From NCBI GenBank assembly GCA_903929765.1, contig CAIYVX010000021.1:1-39109 (forward strand): a stretch of DNA of 39,109 bases. Direction: 5' to 3'. The notes under the pieces were generated by a model. That model worked only from the letters and a program-made list of their open reading frames with translations, made no database searches and was not told the origin of the DNA. This stretch comes from an uncultured Planctomycetia bacterium (lineage in GTDB: Bacteria; Planctomycetota; Phycisphaerae; FEN-1346; JAACEH01). Shown here piece after piece: positions 1-8,524 of the stretch. The stretch's first letter is position 1. Every line of letters begins with the position of its first letter. The translations under genes and the position numbers were made by a program.

Positions 1-35
1 CCTCTCCCCTCAAGGGAGAGTGGTGAAACAACAAC
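1..35. repeat. Intergenic hairpin repeat, family A (edge copy)
   Basis: A CTCTCCC / GGGAGAG stem (2-8 with 14-20) is followed by a GTGAAACAACAAC linker. The same unit recurs at seven other places in the window. The left part of this copy may lie outside the window. Confidence 0.7.
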
Positions 36-44
36 CCCGGATTT

Positions 45-626
45 TCAGACCAGATCGCACGCTTCCGGCGGCATCCAATGCTCTTCCTGGTTGAGCCATT
101 TCACGTTGCAGCCGATGGGGTTGGTGAGCGGGACGGCAGGCTGGCGACCGGCGAGCAGGGCGTCGAGGGCGTCGGCGAGTTCGTGCGTGGTAGCCTTGTC
201 CGCTTCGCGCGGATTGTCGTCCATGCGGCCGGTGTAGCGGAGCTTCCGCTCGGCGTCGAAGACGTAGAAGTGCGGCGTGCGGAGGACACCGTAAGCGCGG
301 GCGGTCGTCTGCGAATCGTCGCGGAGGTAAGCCCAGGGAAGTTTGTCGTCGCGGGCACGCCGCTTCATGTCCTCGAAGGAATCGGTCGGGTGATTCACGG
401 TCTCGTTGGCGTTGATGGCCACCCAGGCCACGCCGCGCGGCTGATAATTTTTGTAGAGCGCCTTGAGGCGAGCTTCGGAGCCGGTCACGAACGGACAATG
501 GTTACAGGAAAAAACCACGACGAGCAACTTGGCGTCTTTGAAGTCGGCCAGGGAGTGGGTCTTCCCGTCCACGCCGGGCAACTTGAAGTCCGGGGCTTTT
601 GAGCCGAGGGCGAGAGTAAAAGCCAT
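45..626 (-). CDS. Thioredoxin-fold (AhpC/TSA-like) redox protein
   Basis: The product is 193 aa, the normal size for a one-domain peroxiredoxin or thioredoxin-like protein. It starts MAFTLALGSKAPDF, and the APDF motif is typical of the AhpC/TSA family. The active-site motif is CNHCPF, with Cys41 and Cys44 forming a CxxC at the start of the first thioredoxin helix. A later RTPHFYVFD segment supplies the cis-proline expected of the fold. No signal peptide is visible, so it is probably cytoplasmic and acts as a thiol-disulfide reductase or peroxide reductase. AGGAG lies 8 nt before the ATG. It sits 79 nt downstream of serS on the same strand, with two family F hairpins in the gap. The fold is secure; the substrate is unknown. 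Confidence 0.85.
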   Translation of the reverse strand: MAFTLALGSKAPDFKLPGVDGKTHSLADFKDAKLLVVVFSCNHCPFVTGSEARLKALYKNYQPRGVAWVAINANETVNHPTDSFEDMKRRARDDKLPWAYLRDDSQTTARAYGVLRTPHFYVFDAERKLRYTGRMDDNPREADKATTHELADALDALLAGRQPAVPLTNPIGCNVKWLNQEEHWMPPEACDLV

Positions 627-646
627 AAGCGGTTCTCCTGAAAAAT

Positions 647-710
647 GTCGGGTCTGTTGACCCGACCTACATTCATTTTAACAACATGTCGGGCCAGGGC
701 CGGACCTACT
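647..710. repeat. Two adjacent family F hairpins
   Basis: The first stem is GTCGGGTC (647-654) with GACCCGAC (659-666), followed by CTAC. A related copy starting GTCGGGCC at 688 follows at once. Both lie between the serS stop and the start of the thioredoxin-like gene. Other copies are at 25342-25365 and 26603-26655. Confidence 0.75.
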
Positions 711-1983
711 TTTTCCCGATGAACTCCTTGCCGCCCATGTACGGCCGCAGGACTTCCGGAATGCGGACGGTCCCGTCGGCCTGCTGATTGTTTTCCAATA
801 TCGCAATGAAGACGCGCGGGACGGCCAGCCCGCTCCCGTTAAGCGTGTGCACCAGGCGGACCTTGCCGTCTTTGGTGCGATAACGGATGTTGGCGCGGCG
901 GGCCTGGTAGTCGGTGAAGTTCGAGCAGCTGGAAACCTCGAGCCACCGTTTCACCCCGGCGGCATAGACTTCGAGGTCGTAGCACTTGGCCGCGAACATC
1001 GACATGTCGCCAGCGCAGAGGAGCAGGCGGCGGTACGGCAGGCCGAGGCGTTCGAGCAGACCTTCGGCGTTACGGGTCAGTTTTTCGTGCTCCTCGCCGC
1101 TTGTTTCCGGCGTGGTGAACTTGACCATTTCGACCTTGTCGAACTGGTGGACGCGAATCATGCCGCGCGTCTCGCGGCCGGCGGCCCCGGCCTCGCGGCG
1201 GAAACAGGGCGTGTAGGCGGTGAGGAGCCGGGGCAGATCGGCCTCGTCGAGAATTTCGTCCTGGTAGATGTTCGTCACCGGCACCTCGGCGGTGGGAATC
1301 AGGTAGAGCGGATCGTCGCGCAGCTTGTACAACTCCTCCTCGAACTTCGGCAACTGGCCGGTCCCGGTCATCGTCTTGGCGTTGACCAGGGCCGGCGGAA
1401 AAACCTCGGTGTACCCGTTCTCGAAGGTCTGCACGTCGAGGAACCAATTGATGAGCGACCGCACGAGCCGCGACCCGTCGCCGACGAAAAGCGAGAAGCC
1501 GGAGCCGGAGAGCTTGGCGGCACGGGCCAGGTCGAGAATGCCAAGCTTCTCGCCCAGATCCCAGTGGGCCTGCGGCTCGAAGCCGGTCAGTTGCGGCAGG
1601 TCGCCCCAGGTCCGGACCGTTTTATTATCGTCCGCCCCCGTGCCGTCCGGCACGTCGTCGGCGGGCATGTTCGGCAGGAGAAGGAGCGCGGTGGTCAACT
1701 GCTCGTCGAGCGCCGCAATTTCCGTCTCCATCTCTTTAATCTGATCGCCCAGGGCCTTGCTCTCGGCCATCGGCCCGGCGGCATCGCCACCCTGCGACTT
1801 GATCTTCCCCACCTCTTTCGACACCGCGTTCCGCCGATTCCGCATGTCGTCGCGTTCGGTCACGACCGCGCGCCGCCGCTCGTCCAACTCCCGCACGGCG
1901 GCGATGTCGGCCTTGGCGCCCTTGCGGGCCAGAGCCTTAGCCACCTTGTCCGCGTCGGTACGAATCAGGTTAATGTCGAACAT
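706..1983 (-). CDS. serS: Seryl-tRNA synthetase
   Basis: The enzyme charges tRNA-Ser with serine in the cytoplasm. From the ATG at 1983 the product is 425 aa, the usual length, and it begins MFDINLIRTD as SerRS proteins do. The open frame runs further upstream to 2136, but that part is repeat sequence. AAAGGA lies 9 nt before the chosen ATG. Residues of roughly 25-105 form the heptad-rich N-terminal arm that grips the long variable arm of tRNA-Ser. Class II motif 2 is seen in FRREAGAAGRETRGMIR, and motif 3 near the C-terminus in LNGSGLAVPR followed by the ATP-binding arginine region. This is an ordinary housekeeping gene with no visible defect. Confidence 0.97.
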   Translation of the reverse strand: MFDINLIRTDADKVAKALARKGAKADIAAVRELDERRRAVVTERDDMRNRRNAVSKEVGKIKSQGGDAAGPMAESKALGDQIKEMETEIAALDEQLTTALLLLPNMPADDVPDGTGADDNKTVRTWGDLPQLTGFEPQAHWDLGEKLGILDLARAAKLSGSGFSLFVGDGSRLVRSLINWFLDVQTFENGYTEVFPPALVNAKTMTGTGQLPKFEEELYKLRDDPLYLIPTAEVPVTNIYQDEILDEADLPRLLTAYTPCFRREAGAAGRETRGMIRVHQFDKVEMVKFTTPETSGEEHEKLTRNAEGLLERLGLPYRRLLLCAGDMSMFAAKCYDLEVYAAGVKRWLEVSSCSNFTDYQARRANIRYRTKDGKVRLVHTLNGSGLAVPRVFIAILENNQQADGTVRIPEVLRPYMGGKEFIGKK

Positions 1984-2085
1984 ATTCTTTTTTCCTTTTG
2001 CCTTTGCCGTCCGTAGGGGCGACATATATGTCGCCCGTGCTGTTTCTTTTGCCGTTTCTGTTGTTTCTTTTGCCTTTGCTTTTGA

Positions 2086-2185
2086 AGCCCCCAGCATTGC
2101 TGGGGGACGCTGTTTCTTCTTCTTTTGCCTCTTCACCCCTCTCCCTTGGGAGAGGGTGGCCCTTCAGGGCCGGGTGAGGGGTTTC
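2086..2185. repeat. Family E hairpin followed by inverted family A element
   Basis: CCCCCAGCA (2088-2096) pairs with TGCTGGGGG (2098-2106). It is followed by a family A unit in the opposite orientation to the other seven: CCCTCTCCC (2137-2145) pairs with GGGAGAGGG (2148-2156), and GGCCCTTCAGGGCC (2158-2171) forms a second palindrome. The repeat block lies between the start of serS and the upstream minus-strand gene. Confidence 0.75.
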
Positions 2186-2195
2186 GCTGATACCT

Positions 2196-2780
2196 TCACG
2201 CCCGCTCCACAATAGACCGGGGCGGACGCAGTTTCGCCATGTTCATCCCGTACAGCGCACTCGCATAATCCTCGGGCTTCCACACCACGTCGCCGTTGTA
2301 GGTCCAGCACACATGAATATTCGGAAAATAACAGAACGTCCCCTCGCCTTCATCCGGTAACTCCCGCGCCACAGCATGGGGCACACAAACGACGTCACCG
2401 TCTACGAAAAAAAGGTGTGTCCAGTTATTATAATTATCGGGGCCGGGGCCTTTCTGAAACCTGCCCTGAGCACGTCGCAAGATCCCGCCATCATAGTCAT
2501 ACTGTAGTCGGCGCAAAGCCGGCTTTGTCCCCAGCCAAGCCCCTGCGATCAACTGCAAGATGAAAGGCGGAAACGAAACTGACACCACAACTTTCACCCA
2601 AAGACTGCTAAACGCCGCCGGCGGTTGCCAGAACAGAAAGTACGTCCACCAGGCAACCACCTGTGCCACAACTACGGCTATCCAAATCCGCTGCGCAAGG
2701 CGAGACCTTCGCTTGTGCTTTTCCAGCGCCGCTCCGATGAATGCCTTGGCCTCGGCGTCCATTGCCACTTCGCTCACCAT
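2196..2780 (-). CDS. Hypothetical two-helix membrane protein
   Basis: The product is 194 aa and I do not recognise a family. The N-terminus is charged (residues 1-30). Two hydrophobic stretches follow, IWIAVVVAQVVAWWTYFLF (about 32-50) and a second near 60-85, and they look like a helical hairpin. The remaining ~110 residues are soluble and rich in aromatic residues, with paired motifs such as NYNNWTHLFFVDGD and CWTYNGDVVWKPEDY. A GGGGGCAGG stretch precedes the ATG at 2780; an internal ATG 18 nt later (MDAEAKAF) is also possible. Base composition is lower in GC than the neighbours, which may point to a different origin. It is not obviously linked in function to serS. Confidence 0.65.
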   Translation of the reverse strand: MVSEVAMDAEAKAFIGAALEKHKRRSRLAQRIWIAVVVAQVVAWWTYFLFWQPPAAFSSLWVKVVVSVSFPPFILQLIAGAWLGTKPALRRLQYDYDGGILRRAQGRFQKGPGPDNYNNWTHLFFVDGDVVCVPHAVARELPDEGEGTFCYFPNIHVCWTYNGDVVWKPEDYASALYGMNMAKLRPPRSIVERA

Positions 2781-3114
2781 TGCCTGCCCCCGTCACGGAT
2801 GTTGCCGTTGCTGCTTTAAAATGTTTCACTGCACTCGACCGCAAAACCTCCGCCGATAGTCTACAGCGAAACACATCTTTTGTCACGGTCCAGAATTTCG
2901 GCGGTCGGCAACAACGGCAACATCAAAAGAAACAGTATCCCTCAGCAAGGCTGGGGGCTTCAAAAGAAAAAGAAACGGCAACAGAGGGGTGAAGAAACAA
3001 CGGCATGCCATCCAACGTTCGCCTTTTTCTCAAGCTTCGCCCCGCCCCCCGCCGATGTTGCCGTTGTACGCCGGCGCGCAACCTTTGCGCGCGGGCCGGG
3101 CAGGAAGTGACCCT
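2781..3114. other. Gene-free divergent spacer, 334 nt
   Basis: The spacer separates a minus-strand gene from a plus-strand gene, so both promoters should lie here, but I see no convincing -35/-10 pair. It holds a degenerate family E hairpin (about 2937-2962), runs of AACGGCAAC-type linker, and a perfect 8-bp stem GCGCGCAA / TTGCGCGC at 3074-3092 just upstream of the plus-strand ribosome-binding site. No small ORF with a good start signal was found. Confidence 0.6.
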
Positions 3115-4122
3115 ATGGACGTTTCTCGCCGCGATTTTCTTAAGACCGGACTGGCCGGACTCGGCGGCCTGTGCGCTGCCGCCTGGGCCGCCAAAATTTT
3201 TGCCGCAGAAACTTCGGCCGCCGCAGCCCGTTCCGCAAGTGCGGCCGCGCCGGCCCTGCTAGCTCCGAAACCGAAGGTCTTTGTCATCACCGAACCGAAG
3301 CTCCTCGACCGCTATGGCAACTTTAACCAGCAAAGTCCCTATCCCGGCGGCGTGCTCAAGCGACTGCTGCAGGAGATGACCGGACAGCGCGAAGTGAAAG
3401 ACGCCTGGCGGGTGTTTTTCAAAGACACGGACGTGATCGGCATCAAGTTCGATCCGCAGTCGGCGGCGGAACTGCGGACGGCGGCGCCGCTGGCCGACCT
3501 GCTGGCGAGCAGCCTGGTCGAAGACGCCGATTTCGACGTCAAGAAAATCATGCTCCTCGACCCCCCGCCGTTTATCGCAACCGTGAACACGCGCAAACCG
3601 CCGCGCGGCTACGTGGAAACTTTCGTTAAAATCAAGGACCGCCAGACGCAGTTCCTGCGGGCCTTCGATCAGTGCACGGCCATCCTGAACGTGCCGTTCA
3701 TCAAGGATCATCGACAATTCGGCCTGGCGGCGGGGATGGCCGGGCTCGCGCTGGGCGTCATCTCGAATCCCGGCGTGTTCGCAGCAAATGGCGGCGATCC
3801 CGGCGTCGCCGAACTGGCTGCCTGCGGCGAAATCCGCTCGCGGCACCGGCTGACCATCGTCAACGCCGTTCGCGGCATTTACGACGGCGGCCCGCGGCCG
3901 GAAGAGGCCAAGATGTGGAACCAGACTTCGCTGCTGGCGGGGACGGACCCGGTGGCCGTGGACACGGTGGCCCTGGACCTGCTGGATGCGGCGCGGTACA
4001 CGCACGGGCTGAAGAGCCTGAAGGAAACGGGGCGGACTTCGGCGTATTTGAAGACGGCGGCGGGGATGGGGTTGGGGCAGTGCGAGATGAATCGGATTGA
4101 CCTGCGGCGACTGAATCCGTAA
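3115..4122 (+). CDS. Tat-exported DUF362 domain protein
   Basis: The product is 335 aa from the ATG at 3115, which has AGGAAG about 7 nt upstream. Longer upstream starts read through spacer repeats. The N-terminus MDVSRRDFLKTGLAGLGGL carries a twin-arginine motif (SRRDFLK, residues 4-10) and a hydrophobic segment, so it is probably exported folded. The rest matches the DUF362 type, including a C-terminal LAGTDPVAVDTVALDLL block similar to the AGSDPVAVDQATIDLL block of the second DUF362 protein at 25380-26450. This copy has no ferredoxin cysteine clusters. The reaction is unknown. It is the only plus-strand gene in the left 28 kb. Both the family and the Tat signal are well supported. Confidence 0.85.
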   Translation: MDVSRRDFLKTGLAGLGGLCAAAWAAKIFAAETSAAAARSASAAAPALLAPKPKVFVITEPKLLDRYGNFNQQSPYPGGVLKRLLQEMTGQREVKDAWRVFFKDTDVIGIKFDPQSAAELRTAAPLADLLASSLVEDADFDVKKIMLLDPPPFIATVNTRKPPRGYVETFVKIKDRQTQFLRAFDQCTAILNVPFIKDHRQFGLAAGMAGLALGVISNPGVFAANGGDPGVAELAACGEIRSRHRLTIVNAVRGIYDGGPRPEEAKMWNQTSLLAGTDPVAVDTVALDLLDAARYTHGLKSLKETGRTSAYLKTAAGMGLGQCEMNRIDLRRLNP

Positions 4123-4128
4123 AAACAA

Positions 4129-4330
4129 ACAGCGAATATCGAATATCCAATACTCGATATCGAATCATGAAGTAACAACAGCTACACCCTCACCCTACCC
4201 TCTCCCCTCAAGGGAGAGGGGTGAAGAAAAAGAAGAAATAACAACGGATTCCGGTCTGGCGGTTTATTCTTCATGGCCACGCGAAGCGTGGCCATGCCAC
4301 CCGGCAGTTGGGGTGGGCCTAGAAGTAACA
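4129..4330. repeat. Repeat mosaic C + A + B
   Basis: The order is an ATATCC/ATCGAATC-type family C unit (4129-4176), a family A hairpin (CCCTCTCCC 4198-4206 with GGGAGAGGG 4212-4220), an A-rich linker, then a family B unit. The family B unit has a perfect 11-bp stem CATGGCCACGC (4272-4282) / GCGTGGCCATG (4286-4296) and a CCACCC / GGGTGG stem (4297-4316). The block lies between two converging genes, so the hairpins may also end transcription, although no T-run follows them. Confidence 0.8.
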
Positions 4331-4333
4331 GCA

Positions 4334-5752
4334 TCATTTCCGTTTCGGCGGGCGGGCCATGACGTAATCATGGATGGCGCGGGAAGCGCGGCGGCCGGCG
4401 CCCATGGCTTCGATGACGGTGGCGGCGCCGGTGACGACGTCGCCGCCGGCGAAGACGCCTTCGCGGCTGGTCTGGCCGGTGACCGAGTCGGCTTCGATGT
4501 TGCCCCACTTGCCGACCTTGAGGCCCTCGGTGGTGCGCGGGACGAGGGGGTTCGGGTTGTTGCCCAGGGCGGGAATCACGGTGTCGCATTCGATCTCAAA
4601 TTCAGAGCCTTTGACCGGGACAGGTTTGCGGCGGCCGGAGGCATCGGGTTCGGCGAGTTCCATGCGGAGGCAGCGGACGGCGCGGACGCGGCCGCGCTCG
4701 TCGCCGAGAACTTCGATGGGGTCGGTGAGCATCATGAATTCGATGCCCTCTTCCTGGGCGTGATGAATCTCGGCCTTGCGGGCGGGCATTTCGTCGCCGC
4801 TGCGGCGATAGGCCAGGATGACGCGCTGGGCGCCGAGGCGCAACGCCGTGCGGGCGGAGTCCATGGCGACGTTGCCGCCGCCGATGACGACGACGGTTTT
4901 GGACTTCACCGGCGGCGTGCCGCTCTCGGGCCACTGATAGGAACGCATCAGGTTGGCGCGGGTCAGATATTCGTTGGCTGAATAGACGCCGACGAGGTTT
5001 TCGCCGGGGATGTCCTTAAACTTCGGCAGCCCGGCGCCGGTGCCGACGAAGACGGCGTCGTACTCGGCGAGGAGTTCGTCAATGGTGTCGAGCTTGCCGA
5101 CAACGGAGTTGACCTCAACGGTCACGCCCATTTTTTTGAGGTTGTCGATTTCGACGCGGACGATTTTCTTGGGCAGGCGGAATTCGGGAATGCCGTAGAC
5201 GAGGACGCCGCCGGGTTCGTGAAGGGCTTCGAAAATGGCGACTTCGTGGCCGCGGCGGGCGAGTTCGCCGGCGCAGGTGAGGCCGGCCGGACCGCTGCCG
5301 ACGACGGCGATGCGGCGGCCCGTGGGGGCGGCGACTTCGGGCATGCGGGCCTCGCCCTGTTCGCGTTCCCAATCGGCGGCGAAGCGTTCGAGGTTGCCGA
5401 TGGCCACGGGCGTACCTTTTTTGCCGAGGACGCAGCGGATTTCGCACTGCTCTTCCTGCGGGCAGACGCGGCCGCAAACCGCCGGAAGGGTGTTGGTGCC
5501 CTTCAAGATCTCGACGGCCTTGCGGAGGTCGCGGGCGGCGATGGCTCCGACGAAGCCGGGAATGTCGACCTCGACCGGGCAGCCGGTGACGCAGAGCGGC
5601 TTCTTGCACTGGAGGCAGCGCGAGGCCTCGGCCACGGCTTCTTCCAGATTGTAGCCGTAGGGCACTTCGGTGAAATTTTTCTTGCGCTCGGCGGCGGGCT
5701 GTTCGCGCATCGGCGTGCGGCCGGGGCGGGGAGCTTTTCTGTTTTCGGTCAC
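4334..5752 (-). CDS. nfnB: NfnB/GltA-type NADPH oxidoreductase, large subunit
   Basis: The product is 472 aa, the usual size for homotetrameric GltA or NfnB. The chosen start is the GTG at 5752, with AAAGGA about 9 nt upstream; a later ATG at 5710 has no ribosome-binding site. Two Cys-rich segments bind 4Fe-4S clusters: CLQCKKPLCVTGCP (about 47-59) and CGRVCPQEEQCEIRC (about 93-107). A first Rossmann motif VVGSGPAGL (about 150) binds FAD, and a second, GGGNVAMD (about 291), binds NADP(H). Known NfnAB couples NADH + NADPH to two reduced ferredoxins through flavin bifurcation. Pairing with the NfnA/SudB-like gene 26 nt upstream favours NfnB (also called SudA or NfnL) over a stand-alone glutamate synthase small subunit. 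It is the last gene of the HdrA operon. Confidence 0.85.
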   Translation of the reverse strand: MTENRKAPRPGRTPMREQPAAERKKNFTEVPYGYNLEEAVAEASRCLQCKKPLCVTGCPVEVDIPGFVGAIAARDLRKAVEILKGTNTLPAVCGRVCPQEEQCEIRCVLGKKGTPVAIGNLERFAADWEREQGEARMPEVAAPTGRRIAVVGSGPAGLTCAGELARRGHEVAIFEALHEPGGVLVYGIPEFRLPKKIVRVEIDNLKKMGVTVEVNSVVGKLDTIDELLAEYDAVFVGTGAGLPKFKDIPGENLVGVYSANEYLTRANLMRSYQWPESGTPPVKSKTVVVIGGGNVAMDSARTALRLGAQRVILAYRRSGDEMPARKAEIHHAQEEGIEFMMLTDPIEVLGDERGRVRAVRCLRMELAEPDASGRRKPVPVKGSEFEIECDTVIPALGNNPNPLVPRTTEGLKVGKWGNIEADSVTGQTSREGVFAGGDVVTGAATVIEAMGAGRRASRAIHDYVMARPPKRK

Positions 5753-5778
5753 GGGAAAAAATCCTTTCGGGCACACAA

Positions 5779-6612
5779 CTATTTCAAGCGGCACTTCTCG
5801 TCCAACTGTTTGTGGGCTTCCTGTTCCTGGTCGCGGAAGGCGCCGAGGCGCGACCGCAGGCCGACGAAATCGACCTGGTGGCCGTCGAACTCCGGCCCGT
5901 CGACGCAGGCGAACTTGGTCTGGCCGCCGACGGTGACGCGGCATCCGCCGCACATGCCCGTGCCGTCGATCATCAGGGGGTTGAGGCTGACAACGGTGGG
6001 AATGGCCGGAGGGCGCGTGACGTTGCAGACGGCTTCCATCATGGGCACGGGTCCGATGGCGACGGCGAGGTCGAATTGTTCGGAGGCGAGGAGTTCGGTC
6101 AGGGCGTCGGTGACGAAACCCTTGCGGCCGTAGGAACCGTCGTCGGTGCAGATGATGAGGCGGTCGGCGATCTGCCGCAACTCATATTCGAGAATGACAA
6201 ACTCGCGGCTGCGGCCACCGATGATGGCGACGACTTCGTTGCCGGCGGCCTTAAGGGCCTGGGCAATGGGCATGGCGACGGCGGTGCCGATGCCGCCGCC
6301 GACGACGACGACGCGGCCGAATTTTTCGATGTGGGTGGGATGGCCGAGCGGTCCGGCCACGTCGCGAATGCCCTCGCCGGGCCGCAGGGCGACCAATTGC
6401 TTCGTGGCCTGGCCGACGGCCTGGATGACCAGGGAGATGGTGCCGGCTTCGGGGTCGCTGTCGGCGATGGTGAGGGGCACGCGCTCGGCGTTTTCGGCGG
6501 CGCGAACGATGACGAACTGGCCGGGCCGGCGTTTGCGGGCGATCTTGGCGGCGCGGACGCGGAGGCGGTAGATCTGGGGGCCGATGAGTTCGTTGCTGAC
6601 TATTTCAAACAT
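5779..6612 (-). CDS. nfnA: NfnA/SudB-type FAD and 2Fe-2S subunit
   Basis: The product is 277 aa, similar to ferredoxin-NADP reductase-like subunits such as NfnA (NfnS) and sulfide dehydrogenase subunit beta. The order is an FAD-binding beta barrel (about 1-95), an NAD-binding fold starting VVVVGGGIGTAVAM (about 101-114), and a 2Fe-2S site near the end: Asp216, Cys221, Cys224 and Cys236 in DGTGMCGGC and FACVDGPEFDG. One Asp plus three Cys is the unusual ligand set known for NfnA. In the known complex this subunit binds NADH. AGGA lies 9 nt before the ATG. It lies 20 nt after the upstream flavin reductase gene and 26 nt before nfnB, so the two subunits are almost certainly co-produced. Confidence 0.87.
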   Translation of the reverse strand: MFEIVSNELIGPQIYRLRVRAAKIARKRRPGQFVIVRAAENAERVPLTIADSDPEAGTISLVIQAVGQATKQLVALRPGEGIRDVAGPLGHPTHIEKFGRVVVVGGGIGTAVAMPIAQALKAAGNEVVAIIGGRSREFVILEYELRQIADRLIICTDDGSYGRKGFVTDALTELLASEQFDLAVAIGPVPMMEAVCNVTRPPAIPTVVSLNPLMIDGTGMCGGCRVTVGGQTKFACVDGPEFDGHQVDFVGLRSRLGAFRDQEQEAHKQLDEKCRLK

Positions 6613-6632
6613 GTTATTGCGTCCTATCTGGT

Positions 6633-7487
6633 TCAGAAATCATTCGGCAGGCCGCGCAACTGGACGGCGGTGAAGACGGGGCCGTCTTTACAGACGTATT
6701 CCCGACCGACGTTGCAGCGGCCACACTTGCCGACGCCGCATTTCATGCGGTTTTCGAGGGTAGTGTAGACGTTTTCGGCCGGGAACTCAAGCTCGGAGAG
6801 GACGGGCAGAGTGAACTTGATCATGACCGGCGGGCCGCAGACCACGGCGACGGCGCCGGCGGCGGGGGGCGCGAGTTCCTTGAGAATGGCCGGGGCCAGG
6901 CCGACGCGACCGGACCACTCGGGCGTCTGGCCGCCGGGATCGACGGCCAGGATCAGCCGCACATCTTTTCGGGCCGCCAATTCGGCCGACTCGGCGGCAA
7001 AGGGCAAGTCGGCGACGGTGCGAGCGGCGTTAAGAATCGTGATCTCGCCGAACTCGGCGCGGCGGTCGAGACATTCCAGGTAGACCGTGCGGACGGGGGC
7101 GATGCCGATGCCGCCGCCGATGAAGACGAGGTGGCGACCACGGAACTTTTCTTGAATCGGGAACGGGCGTCCGTAGGGGCCGCGAAAGCCCATCTGGTCG
7201 CCGACGTCGAGGTCGCGCAAGGCCCGGGTGACGCGGCCGGCGAGCTTGAAGGTGAACTCGATCGCGCCGGGCCGGGTCGGCGGATTGGCGATACAGAACG
7301 GACACTCGCCTTCGCCGAAGACGCCGAAAATGCCGAACTGGCCGGATTGCCAGGAGAAGGATTTGCCAACGGCTTCGTCGCAGAAGCGCAGGCGGATGGT
7401 GCGAATGTCGGGCGTTTCGTCGCGGATGGCGTCGACGATCATCAGGTGTGGGAGATAGAGATTGTCGGCGGGGCGCGGAGCGGTCAT
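6633..7487 (-). CDS. FlxA/AsrB-like FAD/NAD(P) reductase with 2Fe-2S centre
   Basis: The product is 284 aa from the ATG at 7487, whose ATGA overlaps the stop of the preceding gene. The open frame extends much further upstream, but only as an antisense-like run over that gene. It has an FAD-binding barrel (about 10-115) with PFCIAN where related enzymes have PFSIAS, an NAD(P)-binding fold starting VFIGGGIGIAPV (about 121), and a C-terminal 2Fe-2S cluster formed by Cys250, Cys255, Cys258 and Cys266 (CGVGKCGRCNVG). Relatives are the gamma subunits of soluble hydrogenases, anaerobic sulfite reductase AsrB and FlxA of the Flx-Hdr complex. It is probably where NAD(P)H meets the HdrA complex. Its exact nucleotide partner cannot be told. 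Confidence 0.83.
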   Translation of the reverse strand: MTAPRPADNLYLPHLMIVDAIRDETPDIRTIRLRFCDEAVGKSFSWQSGQFGIFGVFGEGECPFCIANPPTRPGAIEFTFKLAGRVTRALRDLDVGDQMGFRGPYGRPFPIQEKFRGRHLVFIGGGIGIAPVRTVYLECLDRRAEFGEITILNAARTVADLPFAAESAELAARKDVRLILAVDPGGQTPEWSGRVGLAPAILKELAPPAAGAVAVVCGPPVMIKFTLPVLSELEFPAENVYTTLENRMKCGVGKCGRCNVGREYVCKDGPVFTAVQLRGLPNDF

Positions 7488-8524
7488 TTTTTTACCTCGC
7501 CGGCGCTGGTCGGAAGCGCGTTGGCCCGGCCCGCCGCGAGGTCGCTCACGACCTGGAGCAGGCTGAGGTTGACCGGGCAGGCCCGGACGCAGCGGCCGCA
7601 GCCGGTGCAAAGCGTGCGGCCCAGGCGGCTCGGATAATATAGAAATTTGTGCATGATCCGCTGGCGATAGCGGTGTTCCTGCCAGGGCCGGGGATTGTGG
7701 CCGGAGGCGTGGAGCGTGAAATTTTTCATCTGGCAGGCGTCCCAGTTGCGGCGGCGCTCGCTGTGGTAGGCGGGGCCCTCGTCGACCAGGTCGAAACAAT
7801 GGCAGGTGGGGCAGACGAAGGTACAACAGCCGCACCCGACACAGCGCAGGGCGGTCTGCCGCCAGAACGGGCTCTCGAAATTCTTTTCGAGAGCGGTGAC
7901 GGCGGCGGAGAGGTCGAAACGTTGCGGCACGGCGGCGACGCGGCGGTCGGCGGCGGGCGCGTCGCGGAGGCCGGGGAACTTGGCGAGGAGTTCGGCCCCG
8001 CGTTCGCCGAGGGCCTGGACTTCGTAATCCCCGGCGGCGGTTTCGGTGAGGAGGACGTCGCTGCCTTCGGGCGAATCGGGGGCGCCGCCAACCGAGGTGC
8101 AGAAACAGGATTCGTCGCAGTTGGCGCAGGCGATGGTGACGAGGCGGACGGCTTCGCGGCGGCTGAACCAGAAACGGTCGGTGGAATCCCAGGCGAAGAC
8201 GAGATCGTCAATCGGCAGGGCCGCGGCATCGCAGGGGCGGCAGCCGAGAATGACGGTCGGTTGCGGCGCGGCGGTGGCGTCGAGAACGGAAACTTTTCCG
8301 GCGGCGTCGCGGTTGAAGCGGGCGACGACTTCGGTGCGCGGGAGGACGAATTTTTTGATGCTGTCGCGGGTGATGATCACATCAAGAGCCAGGTCGGCGG
8401 CGGAGGAGATTTCGTCGTAGGTGACGAGCGAGCCGCGGCGCACCGGGCCGACGACGCGGTAGCCCGCGCTGCGGAGGGCGGCAACGACGCCTTCGAGATT
8501 GGCCCGCGGCAGGAGGCGGCTCAC
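7484..8524 (-). CDS. FlxB/AsrA-like 4Fe-4S dicluster electron carrier
   Basis: The product is 346 aa from a GTG at 8524 that overlaps the previous stop as GTGA and has GAGGAG 8 nt upstream. Residues of roughly 90-160 carry the conserved block of hydrogenase/sulfite-reductase beta-type subunits: GCRPCDAAAL, then CANCDESCFCTSVGG. Two ferredoxin-type clusters follow: Cys228, Cys231, Cys234, Cys238 (CVGCGCCTFVCP), then Cys306, Cys309, Cys312, Cys316 (CTGCGRCVRACP). Relatives include AsrA and soluble NiFe hydrogenase beta subunits. It should relay electrons between the flavin reductase encoded just downstream and the HdrA/MvhD pair encoded upstream. No catalytic sulfite reductase or hydrogenase subunit is present in this window, which favours the Flx role. 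Confidence 0.82.
   Translation of the reverse strand: MSRLLPRANLEGVVAALRSAGYRVVGPVRRGSLVTYDEISSAADLALDVIITRDSIKKFVLPRTEVVARFNRDAAGKVSVLDATAAPQPTVILGCRPCDAAALPIDDLVFAWDSTDRFWFSRREAVRLVTIACANCDESCFCTSVGGAPDSPEGSDVLLTETAAGDYEVQALGERGAELLAKFPGLRDAPAADRRVAAVPQRFDLSAAVTALEKNFESPFWRQTALRCVGCGCCTFVCPTCHCFDLVDEGPAYHSERRRNWDACQMKNFTLHASGHNPRPWQEHRYRQRIMHKFLYYPSRLGRTLCTGCGRCVRACPVNLSLLQVVSDLAAGRANALPTSAGEVKK

Noticed and set aside
1984-2136. N-terminal extension of seryl-tRNA synthetase
   Set aside because: These codons are repeat and Lys-rich linker DNA. The ATG at 1983 gives the normal protein start and has a ribosome-binding site.
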